This document shows positions 52,351 through 62,802 of a DNA stretch of 64,000 nt, one piece after another. Each line of letters starts with the position of its first letter. Within the stretch, counting starts at the first letter, position 1. The DNA comes from Candidatus Nitrosopolaris wilkensis (GTDB lineage Archaea > Thermoproteota > Nitrososphaeria > Nitrososphaerales > Nitrososphaeraceae). The notes beneath the pieces were generated by a model. It had not been told where the DNA came from, did no database searches, and saw only the letters and a list, made by a program, of their open reading frames with translations. The stretch is from NCBI GenBank assembly GCA_003176995.1, contig QHBN01000042.1, forward strand, positions 27,820 through 91,819. The letters are read 5' to 3'. The translations under genes and the position numbers were made by a program.

Positions 52351-53028
52351 TTGAGGCTTCCTCTTATTATTATCAATTTTAAAAATTACCCAGAAACCTA
52401 TGGCCAAAACACTATTGAGTTGTCGAAAGTAGCACAGAAAGTTGCCAACGATACTAAAGTAGAGATTATTTTGGCTCCACCGCAAGCATCAATCGCTGCA
52501 GTAAGTCAGATCGTCCCAATCCCAATTCTGTGCCAACATCTCGACGATGCGCCCGAAGGTGCCGCTACAGGCTTCTTCATTCCTGAAATGGCCAAGTCTT
52601 TTGGAGCTAGTGGCTCGCTCCTGAATCATAGCGAACATAGACTAGGGAGACAAACCATCCGTAAGCTAATCGAACGTCTCCGCACTCTGCAGATGACTTC
52701 GGTAGTTTGTGCCAAAACTCCTGACGAGGTAGCAAGTATTGCAAAGTTTCGCCCTGACTTTATTGCGATCGAACCTCCTGAATTAATTGGGTCAGGAAAA
52801 GCTGTTTCGAAACATAATCCCTCACTCATTACGCGTTCAGTAGAAGCAAAAGCCCGGTATTCTAGTTCTACAAAGCTAATTTGCGGCGCCGGAATTGTGG
52901 AAAAAATCGATGTCAGCAGCGCAGCTCGACTTGGTGCAGAGGGGATTCTGGTAGCAAGTGGCATAGTAAAATCACACTCTTGGAGCGAGAAAATTTACGA
53001 ATTGGCTTCCGGATTTAACGACCAGTAA
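52351..53028 (+). CDS. tpiA: Triosephosphate isomerase
   Basis: PLIIINFKNYPETYGQNTIELSKVAQKV ... LNHSEHRL ... AIEPPELIGSGKAVSK ... CGAGI; TTG start. Confidence 0.93.
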   Translation: MRLPLIIINFKNYPETYGQNTIELSKVAQKVANDTKVEIILAPPQASIAAVSQIVPIPILCQHLDDAPEGAATGFFIPEMAKSFGASGSLLNHSEHRLGRQTIRKLIERLRTLQMTSVVCAKTPDEVASIAKFRPDFIAIEPPELIGSGKAVSKHNPSLITRSVEAKARYSSSTKLICGAGIVEKIDVSSAARLGAEGILVASGIVKSHSWSEKIYELASGFNDQ

Positions 53029-53077
53029 TCAATCGAATACTGTTCTAGAACAGAAGCCTAAGAAAGTTCCTTTAAGA

Positions 53078-53335
53078 CTAAACTCCAATTTCTTTCGCTA
53101 ATTTGATAAGCTTCTTGCCATCTCCTGTGAGTTTGTTATATACCTTATTCTTGACGAGTTTTCTTTGGACCAATCCATTACGTTGCGCCTTCAATAAAAG
53201 TTTATGACCATAACCATATGCTCCTAGTCTCTGGAGTAATTCTCGAGTCGGATATTCCGAATAGCCTATAGTCTTTAAAAGTCTGACGATAGCTCTCTCT
53301 CTAACGAGCAGCCGCAATAGTTGTACCTGTTTCAC
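53078..53335 (-). CDS. Small conserved hypothetical, wHTH-like
   Basis: YSEYPTRELLQRLGAYGYGHKLLLKAQRNGLVQRKLVKNKVYNKLTGDGKKLIKLAKEI. Confidence 0.55.
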   Translation of the reverse strand: MKQVQLLRLLVRERAIVRLLKTIGYSEYPTRELLQRLGAYGYGHKLLLKAQRNGLVQRKLVKNKVYNKLTGDGKKLIKLAKEIGV

Positions 53336-53687
53336 AATATCATGAGGATAAAGAAATTATTTAACCGTTACTAATGATTGGCAACAATGTATTTTTATTT
53401 CTTAAACATTTTAGTGTCACGATCTCCGATCTAGTCTATTAAGGGTGCAGTAGACCGCATATCATATTTGAATATTTGCAAGCCAGCTTCAGTTAACGTC
53501 AAATGGTAGCAAAGTATCATCGGTTGTGAGCAGGTACTTTTTCACCTCAGACAGGTTACGAAACCTGAAATGAAAAAAGATAAGCTGGTCCAATAGGTTT
53601 TTTGATCAAAAACTGTCTAATCAGTAATTTGGAACGTTGGGAGGTAATGTCAAGCGTGTCATGGCCTGGACTCTGTTCTTGTTGGAT

Positions 53688-54827
53688 CTAATCCTTTGCT
53701 GATCTCGAGACAGGCCCAGTTCGCATCTTAGCCTCAATATCTGTTATAAGCTTGGTCATGTCTGGTTTGTGCGAGTTTAGATACTCGTGTCCCTTGTCCT
53801 TTAACCTAATTTGAAAGAGTCTCAAATCTCTGTGTTCATCAAAGAACTGCTCTATCATCGCGGTTCCGTGCTTTGTAGGATTAATAAGCTGGTCAAAACA
53901 TTCGATCGTTGCATTAACATCACCTTTTTCTATTGATTCTTTCGCTTTTCCAAGGACCTCGATAATATCCCTTAACTGTTTTACAGGTGCAGATACCTCC
54001 TTGCTGTGACCAAAAAAACCAACGCGTTTAGCAACTCCTACTTTATCAGCGATCTCTTTGACTAATTCGTAATACTCCTCTTTACTTGTGAAAAAACCAT
54101 GGATTTCTTTCCTTTCTTTTCTTACAGTCAATCCTTTCATTGATAACCGCATAAAAGCGTCTTCGACCTCCGATTTGTCCATGCCTGTAACCCAGACGAT
54201 TTTACCTACATGGTTGTAGCCTTGTCTTATCGACTCTAGGACAACAACTTCAATGATACGTCTAAAGCCTTCCTCTGCTTTCGCGTTATCAAAGTCTCTA
54301 TCGCGGACGGCTCGCTTTGCGTATGAGATATCTATCTCTATTGAACGCTTGAGAGCTTCCATGCCTTCGTCCACCTTTCCGACAACCGTCAGATAGCAGG
54401 CTTTGTTATACCATGACATTCCGTCGTTGGGATTAATATCAATTGCTTTTTCGCACGCTTCGACTGCTTTCTCGTAATTATTCATTCTATAATATGCTAA
54501 CCCTTTCAAATTCCACGCTTCGCCGTTATTGACATCTACGTCTAACGCTTTGTCGTACGAGGAAATGGCAACGGGATATTGAGCAAGATGAAAATGCGCG
54601 TATCCTTTCTTAATCCACGAGTCTACATATTTAGGGTCAATTCTTAAAGCCAGCTCAAAACTGCGAATAGCATCTTCTAACTTTTCGCTCGCCATTTGGT
54701 TTACGCCTTTCTGATACAGGTCACGCTTTTGGAACTCCGAATTGTCATCGTAATTCACATGATTTGTGGTTTCAGAAGCAGGGCTAGACCTTGGCTTAGG
54801 CTTCCTTCCCAGGAATTTGCCCATCAA
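53688..54827 (-). CDS. TPR-repeat protein
   Basis: AIRSFELALRIDPKYVDSWIKKGYAHFHLAQYPVAISSYDKALDVDVNNGEAWNLKGLAYYRMNNYEKAVEACEKAIDINPNDGMSWYNKA. Confidence 0.9.
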   Translation of the reverse strand: MMGKFLGRKPKPRSSPASETTNHVNYDDNSEFQKRDLYQKGVNQMASEKLEDAIRSFELALRIDPKYVDSWIKKGYAHFHLAQYPVAISSYDKALDVDVNNGEAWNLKGLAYYRMNNYEKAVEACEKAIDINPNDGMSWYNKACYLTVVGKVDEGMEALKRSIEIDISYAKRAVRDRDFDNAKAEEGFRRIIEVVVLESIRQGYNHVGKIVWVTGMDKSEVEDAFMRLSMKGLTVRKERKEIHGFFTSKEEYYELVKEIADKVGVAKRVGFFGHSKEVSAPVKQLRDIIEVLGKAKESIEKGDVNATIECFDQLINPTKHGTAMIEQFFDEHRDLRLFQIRLKDKGHEYLNSHKPDMTKLITDIEAKMRTGPVSRSAKD

Positions 54828-54991
54828 GATTTATTGCTGTTCTCGCTGATAAATAGATTTGGAGTCAGTTTCATTCCCCGAGCATAATCTCCGTATCATT
54901 TTCCAGCCAACTCCGCTCGGTGATTAGATTTGCCCTGCAAAACGATTATTTAGCAGTACAGCGCCTATAAGTATATCTCGGGGTTATCTAA

Positions 54992-55480
54992 GTGAAATTA
55001 AATGATGCTGACGTAGAAGGCTTGACAGGAAAAAGTTTTAGAATTATAATCAACAACGGAAAAGCTGGTATCCTTCAATCACAATTATGGAAGGAACTTG
55101 ATCTGACTAGTCGTGATGGTTCACGGGTGGCCATCCGTCTTGAAAAAAGGTCTCTTATAAAGCGTGAGAAAATATTAGAGAACGGACGATGGACTTATAA
55201 ACTCTTTGCCGTCAAATTACCCGTCGGCACCCAAACTATCGAAGAGGCTCCCTGCCTGACATGTCCCGTCGAACATATGTGTTCAGTTGACGCTCACTAT
55301 AGTCCTAATAGTTGTAACCTAATTGAAAATTGGATTTTAGTTTCTTTTGATTCTGCAACCCAACAAGAAGAACAGCATCAAAAACACCCTGTGCAAGAAA
55401 TTGTCCCAGAACATCATGATGACCCAATCAGAAGCAACGTAAATGAGGCTGAGCTATTAGTCACCGAGTCCAAATCATAG
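54992..55480 (+). CDS. Rpc34/RPC39-like transcription factor (TFE-beta) with Fe-S type cysteine motif
   Basis: wHTH GKAGILQSQLWKELDLTSRDGSRVAIRLEKRSLIKREKI + CLTCPVEHMCSVDAHYSPNSCNLIENWI. Confidence 0.75.
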   Translation: MKLNDADVEGLTGKSFRIIINNGKAGILQSQLWKELDLTSRDGSRVAIRLEKRSLIKREKILENGRWTYKLFAVKLPVGTQTIEEAPCLTCPVEHMCSVDAHYSPNSCNLIENWILVSFDSATQQEEQHQKHPVQEIVPEHHDDPIRSNVNEAELLVTESKS

Positions 55481-55580
55481 ATGGCAAAACACCAATCGAA
55501 CAAAGCTATTAAAAATTAACAAGAAATGACGAAATCGCAGCACTTAATTTTATCTATCTGATCATTTTGAAATTTCTTAG

Positions 55581-55936
55581 TTAATTTTGTAATTCTATAT
55601 AGATACTTCCATCTTTTTCTAATGCTGGATATAGAGCCAACTTACCTGATTTTCTCCATTCTCCGTTTTGTTTCATCCATCTCTCGTCTTTCTTCCATGA
55701 CTCATATGTTCCAAATTTCCGGTGAAGAGATTGAATTCGTATCCGTGCATGTAACAAACAATGTTGTCTCCATTAAAGTCACCCTTGGAAAGAGACGCAC
55801 CCCTATGAGGACACGAGTTTTTGCACGCAAATAATCTTCCTCTTCTTCTTCCAACTAGTATTTCGCTATTATTAATTGAGAAGTTGACCATAGAATTATC
55901 TCTTAAATCATTACTATTGCAGATTTTATGGAGCAT
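55581..55936 (-). pseudogene. Rieske [2Fe-2S] protein gene with a single frameshift
   Basis: Frame 1 MLHKICNSND...CKNSCPHRGASLSKGDFNGDNIVCYMHGYEFNLFTG; continuation in another frame ...FGTYESWKKDERWMKQNGEWRKSGKLALYPALEKDGSIYIELQN*. Confidence 0.75.
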
Positions 55937-56292
55937 GGTGACAGACCAAGCAAGAAAAAGGTTTTATAAATTAATTAGTGCCACCATTTTGATGGAAAAT
56001 ATGTTGAAGGCCCTCAAGGAGAAGGGCGGAACACTTCCCTCGGATGGAACAGAATGCCTATAAATGTAATCAAGTCTTAGAGTATGGCAGACCGTTATAA
56101 TTATGCATTATGTCAGACCCTGTTAATGCTAACTAGATAGATACGCATATAGGGCTTGTACAATAGCGGCTGTATAGGATACGAGGTCGATTGCTAGTGT
56201 GGACACATGTTGTGAAATTGTGTTATGTTCGGCTCAGTTGAATTATGTTGTATACCTCGGCATCCTTTTTTGCTACGGAGATGGCATAAAGG

Positions 56293-56916
56293 ATGAAGTT
56301 GACAGATGCAACAAGAGATTATTATCGAAAGCTCGCGAAAAATGCGGGCTATCGTAGTAGATCTGCATACAAACTCCTTCAGCTAAACCGCTCTTATGGT
56401 ATTTTTAGGCCACGACATGCTGTAGTGGATCTGGGCTCCGCACCGGGCGGGTGGCTTCAAGTAGCAAAACAACAAGTTGGTGTTGACAGCTTGGTAGTCG
56501 GGGTAGATACCAAGCAAGTACAGCCATTGGAAGGCGTCACGATTTTACGGGGTAGCATCGATGATGGTAAAATAATAGATACGGTTCTCAAATTAGTCGG
56601 GGGTAGGGCAGATATAGTTTTATCAGATCTGTCACCAAACGTAAGCGGTATATGGGACTTGGATCATGGTCGACAAATCTCCCTGACAAGGAGTGCCTTG
56701 GCTGCGGCTATTAAGATACTGAAAAGACGCGGCACCTCCGTCTTCAAAGTTTTCGAAGGAGAGTTACTTAATGGATTGAAGGAGGAATTGAAAAATCAAT
56801 TTCAACGAGTTTATATTAATAAGCCCAAAGCAAGTAGACAAAGCAGTAGTGAGCAGTATATCGTGTGTTTCGGCTTTGAACCTGATTTATGTCTTGACAT
56901 TCAGGATCATACATAG
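56293..56916 (+). CDS. rlmE: FtsJ/RlmE-type rRNA 2'-O-methyltransferase
   Basis: AGYRSRSAYKLLQLNRSYGIFRPRHAVVDLGSAPGGWLQVAKQQVG ... DIVLSDLSPNVSGIWDLDHGRQISL. Confidence 0.93.
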   Translation: MKLTDATRDYYRKLAKNAGYRSRSAYKLLQLNRSYGIFRPRHAVVDLGSAPGGWLQVAKQQVGVDSLVVGVDTKQVQPLEGVTILRGSIDDGKIIDTVLKLVGGRADIVLSDLSPNVSGIWDLDHGRQISLTRSALAAAIKILKRRGTSVFKVFEGELLNGLKEELKNQFQRVYINKPKASRQSSSEQYIVCFGFEPDLCLDIQDHT

Positions 56917-56959
56917 ACATCCTACTCTAGCATTGCCATTTGGCGATTCGATAGGACAC

Positions 56960-57820
56960 TCATGCTTCACTCGACTTGTCTTCATCGTACAGCAACTTTA
57001 GCTCTTCGAAGCTTAATTTGGCACCAGCCTCGAACTTCTTCTTTGCGGATTCCTTAACTTTGAACAGGGCATCGTCTCCAGGTCGATAACCATATTCCTG
57101 ACGCTGCCTTTTCCTCCAAAGTGCCATAGCATCTAGACGCGAATTTACACTATCTAAGGTCGAAAGGAATTCGTCATAATCCTTAAGGCAGCTTTGGTGT
57201 TCCGCAGCTAGCTGTCTTTTAGACACAAATAGTTTGTCTATTTTATTGTGAGTATCAGCAATTTTGGTCTGTAGCGTAGTGTCTTCGTTCTCAAGAATTT
57301 TTAGTATTTTTTTAATCTCTTCAGCTTGTGCGTTGAGATCAATTAACTGTTCGTTCACAGTGCGTATGGCTTTTATTGCTTCAAGCTTCATTGAAGCATC
57401 GTTCATTACGGATAAGGCTTCATTCTTTTGTCGTTCATTCTTGTACCTTTTTTCATCAACTAATTTCTGGCTTGACTCTAGAATCCTAACCAGATCACCT
57501 TCATTGTCGGAGGGAAGCCGAGTTCCCATTATACTAACAAAATTTTTGGACTTTGAAATTTTTTCACTAATCGTAAGTAATTGAGAGTTGCTAGAATTCA
57601 TTTCTGTCCGAATCTGGGCTAATCTTGTTGTCATGTTAACGACTTTATTTTTCTCATGCTGAATATTCTCATTGATCAGCCGAAATCGATTTTTTTCGAT
57701 ATCGATAATTTTGTCAGTCAAGTCCTTTATCTTGTTAAGCTGACTACGTTTCAAAGACAGTAAGTCATCCCAGTTCAGTGATTCTAGATCGTGAATTGGA
57801 TTTTGATCTACAGAGCTCAA
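56960..57820 (-). CDS. Coiled-coil protein
   Basis: Long heptad-like helical ORF of 286 aa. Confidence 0.75.
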   Translation of the reverse strand: MSSVDQNPIHDLESLNWDDLLSLKRSQLNKIKDLTDKIIDIEKNRFRLINENIQHEKNKVVNMTTRLAQIRTEMNSSNSQLLTISEKISKSKNFVSIMGTRLPSDNEGDLVRILESSQKLVDEKRYKNERQKNEALSVMNDASMKLEAIKAIRTVNEQLIDLNAQAEEIKKILKILENEDTTLQTKIADTHNKIDKLFVSKRQLAAEHQSCLKDYDEFLSTLDSVNSRLDAMALWRKRQRQEYGYRPGDDALFKVKESAKKKFEAGAKLSFEELKLLYDEDKSSEA

Positions 57821-58101
57821 ACCGGGTCGCTTACCTTGCTACATATGGGAGGGAAGCCATGACATAAAAATATACTGGAAAAGCAATGTGACGGTCCTAT
57901 TCTTGGGTCCAGTTCCCCGGACATATCTTTCTTACAAAGCTTGGAAACCAGGTAGAATTGGGGCTGAATCTCGGCTGACACCTCTTCGTCAATAATCGGA
58001 ATGCATATTTCTCATAATGGGCACTATACAGTTAGATTTTGTCCCAGTAAGAAACCAAAATACAGCTATTCTTATATTCAAGCACGAGGATTTATGTCAA
58101 G

Positions 58102-58338
58102 TTGACAACACAAGCTTATTGTGTGAAATGTAAAGCAAAACGAGATATGAAAGATGAAAAGCAGGTAACTATGAAAAACGGTCAAGGCGCTATCTCCGGA
58201 ATATGCACCGTATGTGGTACAAAGATGTTCAAGATAGGCGGTGGTGGCAAAAAAATTGCTAAGGCCAAAGCAGCTAGCAAGAAACCAACGACAAGAACCG
58301 CAAAAGTAAAAGCAAAATCGACCAGCAAGAGGAAGTAA
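58102..58338 (+). CDS. DUF5679-like zinc-ribbon protein with basic tail
   Basis: AYCVKCKAKRDMKDEKQVTMKNGQGAISGICTVCGTKMFKIGGGGKK + Lys/Ala/Thr-rich tail. Confidence 0.8.
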   Translation: MTTQAYCVKCKAKRDMKDEKQVTMKNGQGAISGICTVCGTKMFKIGGGGKKIAKAKAASKKPTTRTAKVKAKSTSKRK

Positions 58339-58611
58339 CAAAGGCGCTTAGTATGAACTATTTGTTTGCAGTAGAAGGAGTAGGATGAAATGTTCGTCTA
58401 CTCCAATTTTTATTTTTGTTATCCAACAACTGTGAATACCTATACTGATTATTATTATATCTATCACACTAGTTATATCTTTTCATCCCTTCACTAGGCA
58501 CCGACTGAAATAAACGTACTCGGGAATGGCTATCACAATAGCAGGAATTTTGATCGAGCACGACAGAAAACCGATACTTAAAGCAGCCCAGTTATGTTAT
58601 AGAGAAATAAA

Positions 58612-59694
58612 CTATATCATAAGGAACTCTTGTTCAGCTTCAATTAATTTATCCTTGTTACCACATAAATGTATTAATTCTGATAGTTTTTTTTGGGGGG
58701 TACCAGCCTTTACCGCTGCTCGTGAGATCTCGACGCCTTCTTTTAGATCCTTCGCAATTTTCCCGATCACTAGCGCGGCCGCAGCGTTCAGCGCGGCTAT
58801 GTCTTCTTTTTCGGGGCTAGCGAGGCCATATATAACCCGAAGTGTATCTCTTATTGATTCTTGTCGAGAGTGTATCAACAGTTGTTCTGGCTTAGCAACT
58901 AATACATTTACATCCTTTGGATGAAATCGAAATCGTTTAATTTTTTTGTCAACTACCCAGATAATATCGTTTTCACAGGTGTTGGAAAGCTCATCAAAAC
59001 CATCGTAAGAATGCACGACCATCAGTTCATTAAGCTCAGAATTTTGCATTGCAACAGCAACTGTTTCGAGTAATGCGGGCTCATAAACTCCTATAAGTTG
59101 ACCGGAAAGATTTGTGCAAGGATTGCTTAATGGTCCTACAATATTAAAAGCAGTTCTTATGCCTATGGATTCTCTTGCAGACGCGACATTGCGCATCGCC
59201 GGATGGAATTTTGCAGCATAAAGAAAACCAAAACCTATATTCTCGATGGCCTCACATATGATATCAGGAGAAGTATCCAAGTCCATTCCAATAAATTCTA
59301 AAAAATCTGCACTGCCACAGAATCCCGAGACAGATCTATTTCCGTGTTTTGCTATTTTACAGCCTGCTGCGCACGCTATGAGCGCAGCAGCGGTACTGAT
59401 GTTGAATGATTTTATCTTATCACCTCCGGTCCCGCATGTATCAATCAATTCGCCGGTGATGTTTGGGGTAATCTTAATAGCATTCCTCTTGACAGCCTGA
59501 AGTATCGTCGTAATTTCCTTAGGCGATTCGCCCTTCATCCGAAGCGCGACCAAGAATGAGGCAATGGACGACTCCGAAGCGTCGCCTCCAAGAATCAGAT
59601 TCATTGATTTGCGGATTTCGTCTTCAGATAGATTAATTCTACACACTAGTTTCCGGACCATGGGGCGCAGATCGGTGAATGTCTCTCCGTTCAC
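58612..59694 (-). CDS. trpD: Anthranilate phosphoribosyltransferase
   Basis: DTCGTGGDKIKSFNISTAAALIACAAGCKIAKHGNRSVSGFCGSADFLE ... NPCTNLSGQLIGVY. Confidence 0.94.
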   Translation of the reverse strand: MNGETFTDLRPMVRKLVCRINLSEDEIRKSMNLILGGDASESSIASFLVALRMKGESPKEITTILQAVKRNAIKITPNITGELIDTCGTGGDKIKSFNISTAAALIACAAGCKIAKHGNRSVSGFCGSADFLEFIGMDLDTSPDIICEAIENIGFGFLYAAKFHPAMRNVASARESIGIRTAFNIVGPLSNPCTNLSGQLIGVYEPALLETVAVAMQNSELNELMVVHSYDGFDELSNTCENDIIWVVDKKIKRFRFHPKDVNVLVAKPEQLLIHSRQESIRDTLRVIYGLASPEKEDIAALNAAAALVIGKIAKDLKEGVEISRAAVKAGTPQKKLSELIHLCGNKDKLIEAEQEFLMI

Positions 59695-60279
59695 TCATCT
59701 CTTCACCATAGAGATGAAATTGAGAAGAATTTTCGGTCCTTGTTCCGTTAAAACAGATTCGGGATGGAATTGGACCCCTTCTATCAAGTATTGTCTGTGT
59801 CTGATCGCCATAATTTCACCATCGTCAAGCGCCGTTGCTGTAACTTCCAGACAAGGGGGAATTTTCTTATCAGCCACCAAAGAATGGTAGCGGGTTGCCT
59901 TAAATGGGTTGCTTACCTGATCAAAAAGTCTTCCGGAGTTGTATCGAATAATACTTGTTTTTCCGTGTCTGACTTTTCTGGCATTGACTACTTTCCCGCC
60001 GAATGCGTGCACTATTCCTTGGTGTCCAAGGCAGACTCCAAGGATGGGTATTTGTGGTCCAAGCTCAGCTATAATGTCCGTACATTCGCCAAAGTATCTC
60101 CTGTCTGCGGGGTGGCCTGGGCCAGGAGAAATGACTATCGCATCAGGATCCATAATTTTGACCGAATTAACGGTAACCTTCTCATTTCGAATGACTGTCG
60201 GTTCGGTCTTTAATTCGCCTAGTCGTTGTGCAATATTATACACGAAAGAATCATAATTATCTACAACAAGGACCCTCAT
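59695..60279 (-). CDS. trpG: Anthranilate synthase glutamine amidotransferase component
   Basis: VLVVDNYDSFVYNIAQRLGEL, SPGPGHPAD, GVCLGHQGIVHAFGGKVV, GVQFHPESVLTEQG. Confidence 0.94.
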   Translation of the reverse strand: MRVLVVDNYDSFVYNIAQRLGELKTEPTVIRNEKVTVNSVKIMDPDAIVISPGPGHPADRRYFGECTDIIAELGPQIPILGVCLGHQGIVHAFGGKVVNARKVRHGKTSIIRYNSGRLFDQVSNPFKATRYHSLVADKKIPPCLEVTATALDDGEIMAIRHRQYLIEGVQFHPESVLTEQGPKILLNFISMVKR

Positions 60280-60483
60280 TTTATATTGACCTCAAGTCGA
60301 AAGCGTACCTAGTCAAAACACAATTTTCGCTGCCGTACGTACTTCTGAAATTATATTTAAACCTAATTCAAGATGAGCGCTGCTAAAAAGCAATCTTGTG
60401 ATGTATTATTGATTTTGCGCAATACCGATTTATTGAGTAAAAAAATGCGATATGCGTACATAAAAATATGCGCTCGCTAGTAG

Positions 60484-60502
60484 CAGGAAATATATATAAA
60501 AT
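60484..60502 (+). promoter_or_regulatory. Candidate archaeal TATA box upstream of gap
   Basis: aggaaatatatataaaatg about 50 nt upstream of the gap start codon (60549). Confidence 0.4.
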
Positions 60503-60548
60503 GTTGAAAACCACATCCATCTGAAAAATTAGCTATTAGTGAAGTATA

Positions 60549-61592
60549 TTGGTTAAAGTTTTTGTAAATGGGTATGGCAATATTGGGCGTCGTCTAGCGA
60601 CTATGCTCTCTGCAGACAAAGAAATTCAATTCCTCGGCGTCGCGAAATATACCGCCGACGAGAAGACAAGGGATGCGCTAGACAACAAATTCGATGTATA
60701 TGTCCCCAAACATAATCTGAAACAATTCAGAGATAGTAACTATGAGATATCTGGAACTGTGGAAGAAGCTGTAGAGCAAAGCGACATAGTTGTAGATGCG
60801 GCTAAAGAAGGCGGGGGGTTCGACAACAAAAAGAGACTATATGAGCCTATGAAAAAAGCAGCTATCTTTCAAGGGGGAGAAGATAGACACGGTGCCCACT
60901 CGGTAGCGGATATGATTCATAATTCTAGGGTAAACTACGCAAAGGCCAGCGGTAAAATGTATGTTATCCAAGGTAGTTGTAATGTGTCAGGTATGGGGAG
61001 AATAATGCAGCCCCTGGCTGAAAAGTTTGGGGATGAAATTGAAAGGTACGACGTAACCATCGTCAGAAGATGGGCAGATCTTGAGGAATCGAAAGAGGTG
61101 CGAGATTCAATCGAATGGGATGAATCTCCTCATCATCAAGAGGATGTTAAAGATTTTATGCCAACAGCAAACCTGTTCGTAGAGGCATACAAAGTCCCAT
61201 CTAGGATGATGCATCTCCATCAAATGTTAATCCGATTCAAAACAAAGGCTCCTGCTAAGGATACTATTATTGAAGCATTCAGAAAGGAATTTGGAGTGGC
61301 GATATTAAAATCCGCTAAAGGAACTGCCGACGTAAGAAAGAAAGCTTTGAACCTGGGTTTTCAACATGGTGATACAAACATGGTACATATCCATCAAGAA
61401 GCGTTAAGAGTTCAAAATGATGTTCTCAAGATTTTATACACAGATGACCAGACAGGTATGGTTATCCCTGAAAATCATTTGCTGCTGCAATCGATGGTCT
61501 TTGGACGTTCTAGAGAGCAGGCAATTAAGAAAACAGACACATTGTTCCAAATAAGCAGAAGAACAAGGATACTGGAAGAAGAATTCAAGTAG
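60549..61592 (+). CDS. gap: Archaeal type II glyceraldehyde-3-phosphate dehydrogenase
   Basis: VKVFVNGYGNIGRRLATMLSADKEIQFLGVAKYTAD ... IQGSCNVSGMGRIMQPL ... VRRWADLEESKEV; TTG start. Confidence 0.92.
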   Translation: MVKVFVNGYGNIGRRLATMLSADKEIQFLGVAKYTADEKTRDALDNKFDVYVPKHNLKQFRDSNYEISGTVEEAVEQSDIVVDAAKEGGGFDNKKRLYEPMKKAAIFQGGEDRHGAHSVADMIHNSRVNYAKASGKMYVIQGSCNVSGMGRIMQPLAEKFGDEIERYDVTIVRRWADLEESKEVRDSIEWDESPHHQEDVKDFMPTANLFVEAYKVPSRMMHLHQMLIRFKTKAPAKDTIIEAFRKEFGVAILKSAKGTADVRKKALNLGFQHGDTNMVHIHQEALRVQNDVLKILYTDDQTGMVIPENHLLLQSMVFGRSREQAIKKTDTLFQISRRTRILEEEFK

Positions 61593-62339
61593 CGTTATCG
61601 ATAGTTGATCTTCCTTTTCTATTTCGTGTTCGATTTAGCTTTAGCAAAAAGAATGTACCACATCTTATAACTGCTAAACTTGATAAAAATTCGACTCCTG
61701 CTAAACTATCTCACATAAAGTCTATCGCAGCACGAATTAGAGTATGTCATAACTCGCTTTCTTGATAATCACAATAGGATCACTGGCCTGTCGACAAGGG
61801 AGCCCGCTTTATTCTCAATATTGTTCCCGGTACTTTTAGCACAATATGTCGTTGCCGGAAATGTAGTTTAGTGAGTATTAAATATTTAGACGATTTTAGT
61901 AATCCGACACTTTTACGACTGGACTGTAATCGTTATTACACCTGCTTTAAACATGTACGTTATTTTGTCAAATCTTAAAGCATATAAAATTTCAGAGTCG
62001 GTTTGGCATTGCCATTACTGTTTCGATCGCAATCATGCTAACCTCTTCCAAATGCCCTTAGTAAATCATCTTCTCATCTTATTGGTAGTTTGGCACTAAT
62101 GAGAACTCAATTGAAATGCAGGTTATAGAAAATTCTCTCAATTGTTTTATTCTCTTAGATAATACAGGGCGCGCAATTAGGAATAATAAGATTAATTGTC
62201 ATGTCATGTCTCTTCTGATTCAATTTCAAACTTATGTCATATACTACTATCTTAGAGCCTGAGTATGGTATACCATATATCGATACCTTGTGACTTACCA
62301 CGTGTGAATCGCCTTATGAACATGGATACTATTTTTCGT

Positions 62340-62760
62340 CGTCTCAGCTAAACCTTCAGATAACGTTTTGTGCGATCTTACAACCTGCTGGTAGATTACC
62401 GTTTATCGATATACCGCCGTTTGCTCCGCTAGATCCTACTACCTCTCCAGTACCGTCTTGTTCGTTAGCTGAACCCCTTTACTGAACTACTTCGGCTGAC
62501 TGCAGGTAGCTCCATTTCCTCCATTGGCCGATCCTTCTAATGCAATACCGACGTTACCATTCTTTGTATTGCCGTTGATCCCACCACCATTGCTATTGTT
62601 ACTACCACTTCCTCCATCAGCAGTCCCGTGTAATGTTATGCCGCCGTTACCCCAGTTACCATTGTTGAATTAGCCGAGTTGAAAGCATTATTCGTACCGC
62701 TAGTTCCTCAGTTAGCTGTACCGTGTATTGCAGTACCGCCATACTATTCATCTAACTAAA
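62340..62760 (-). pseudogene. Decayed Gly/Asn-rich tandem-repeat protein
   Basis: Minus-strand fragments in several frames: GGTAIHGTAN*GTSGTN, NGGITLHGTADGGSGSNNSNGGGINGN, NVGIALEGSANGGNGA, SGANGGISINGN; stops and frameshifts between units. Confidence 0.6.
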
Positions 62761-62802
62761 TCTTCTAACAACAGGGCAGGCTATCACAAAAAATAAAAGG
62801 GA

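Noticed and set aside
58526-58924. 132-aa plus-strand ORF overlapping trpD
   Set aside because: Mostly antisense to well-conserved trpD; composition typical of a shadow ORF.
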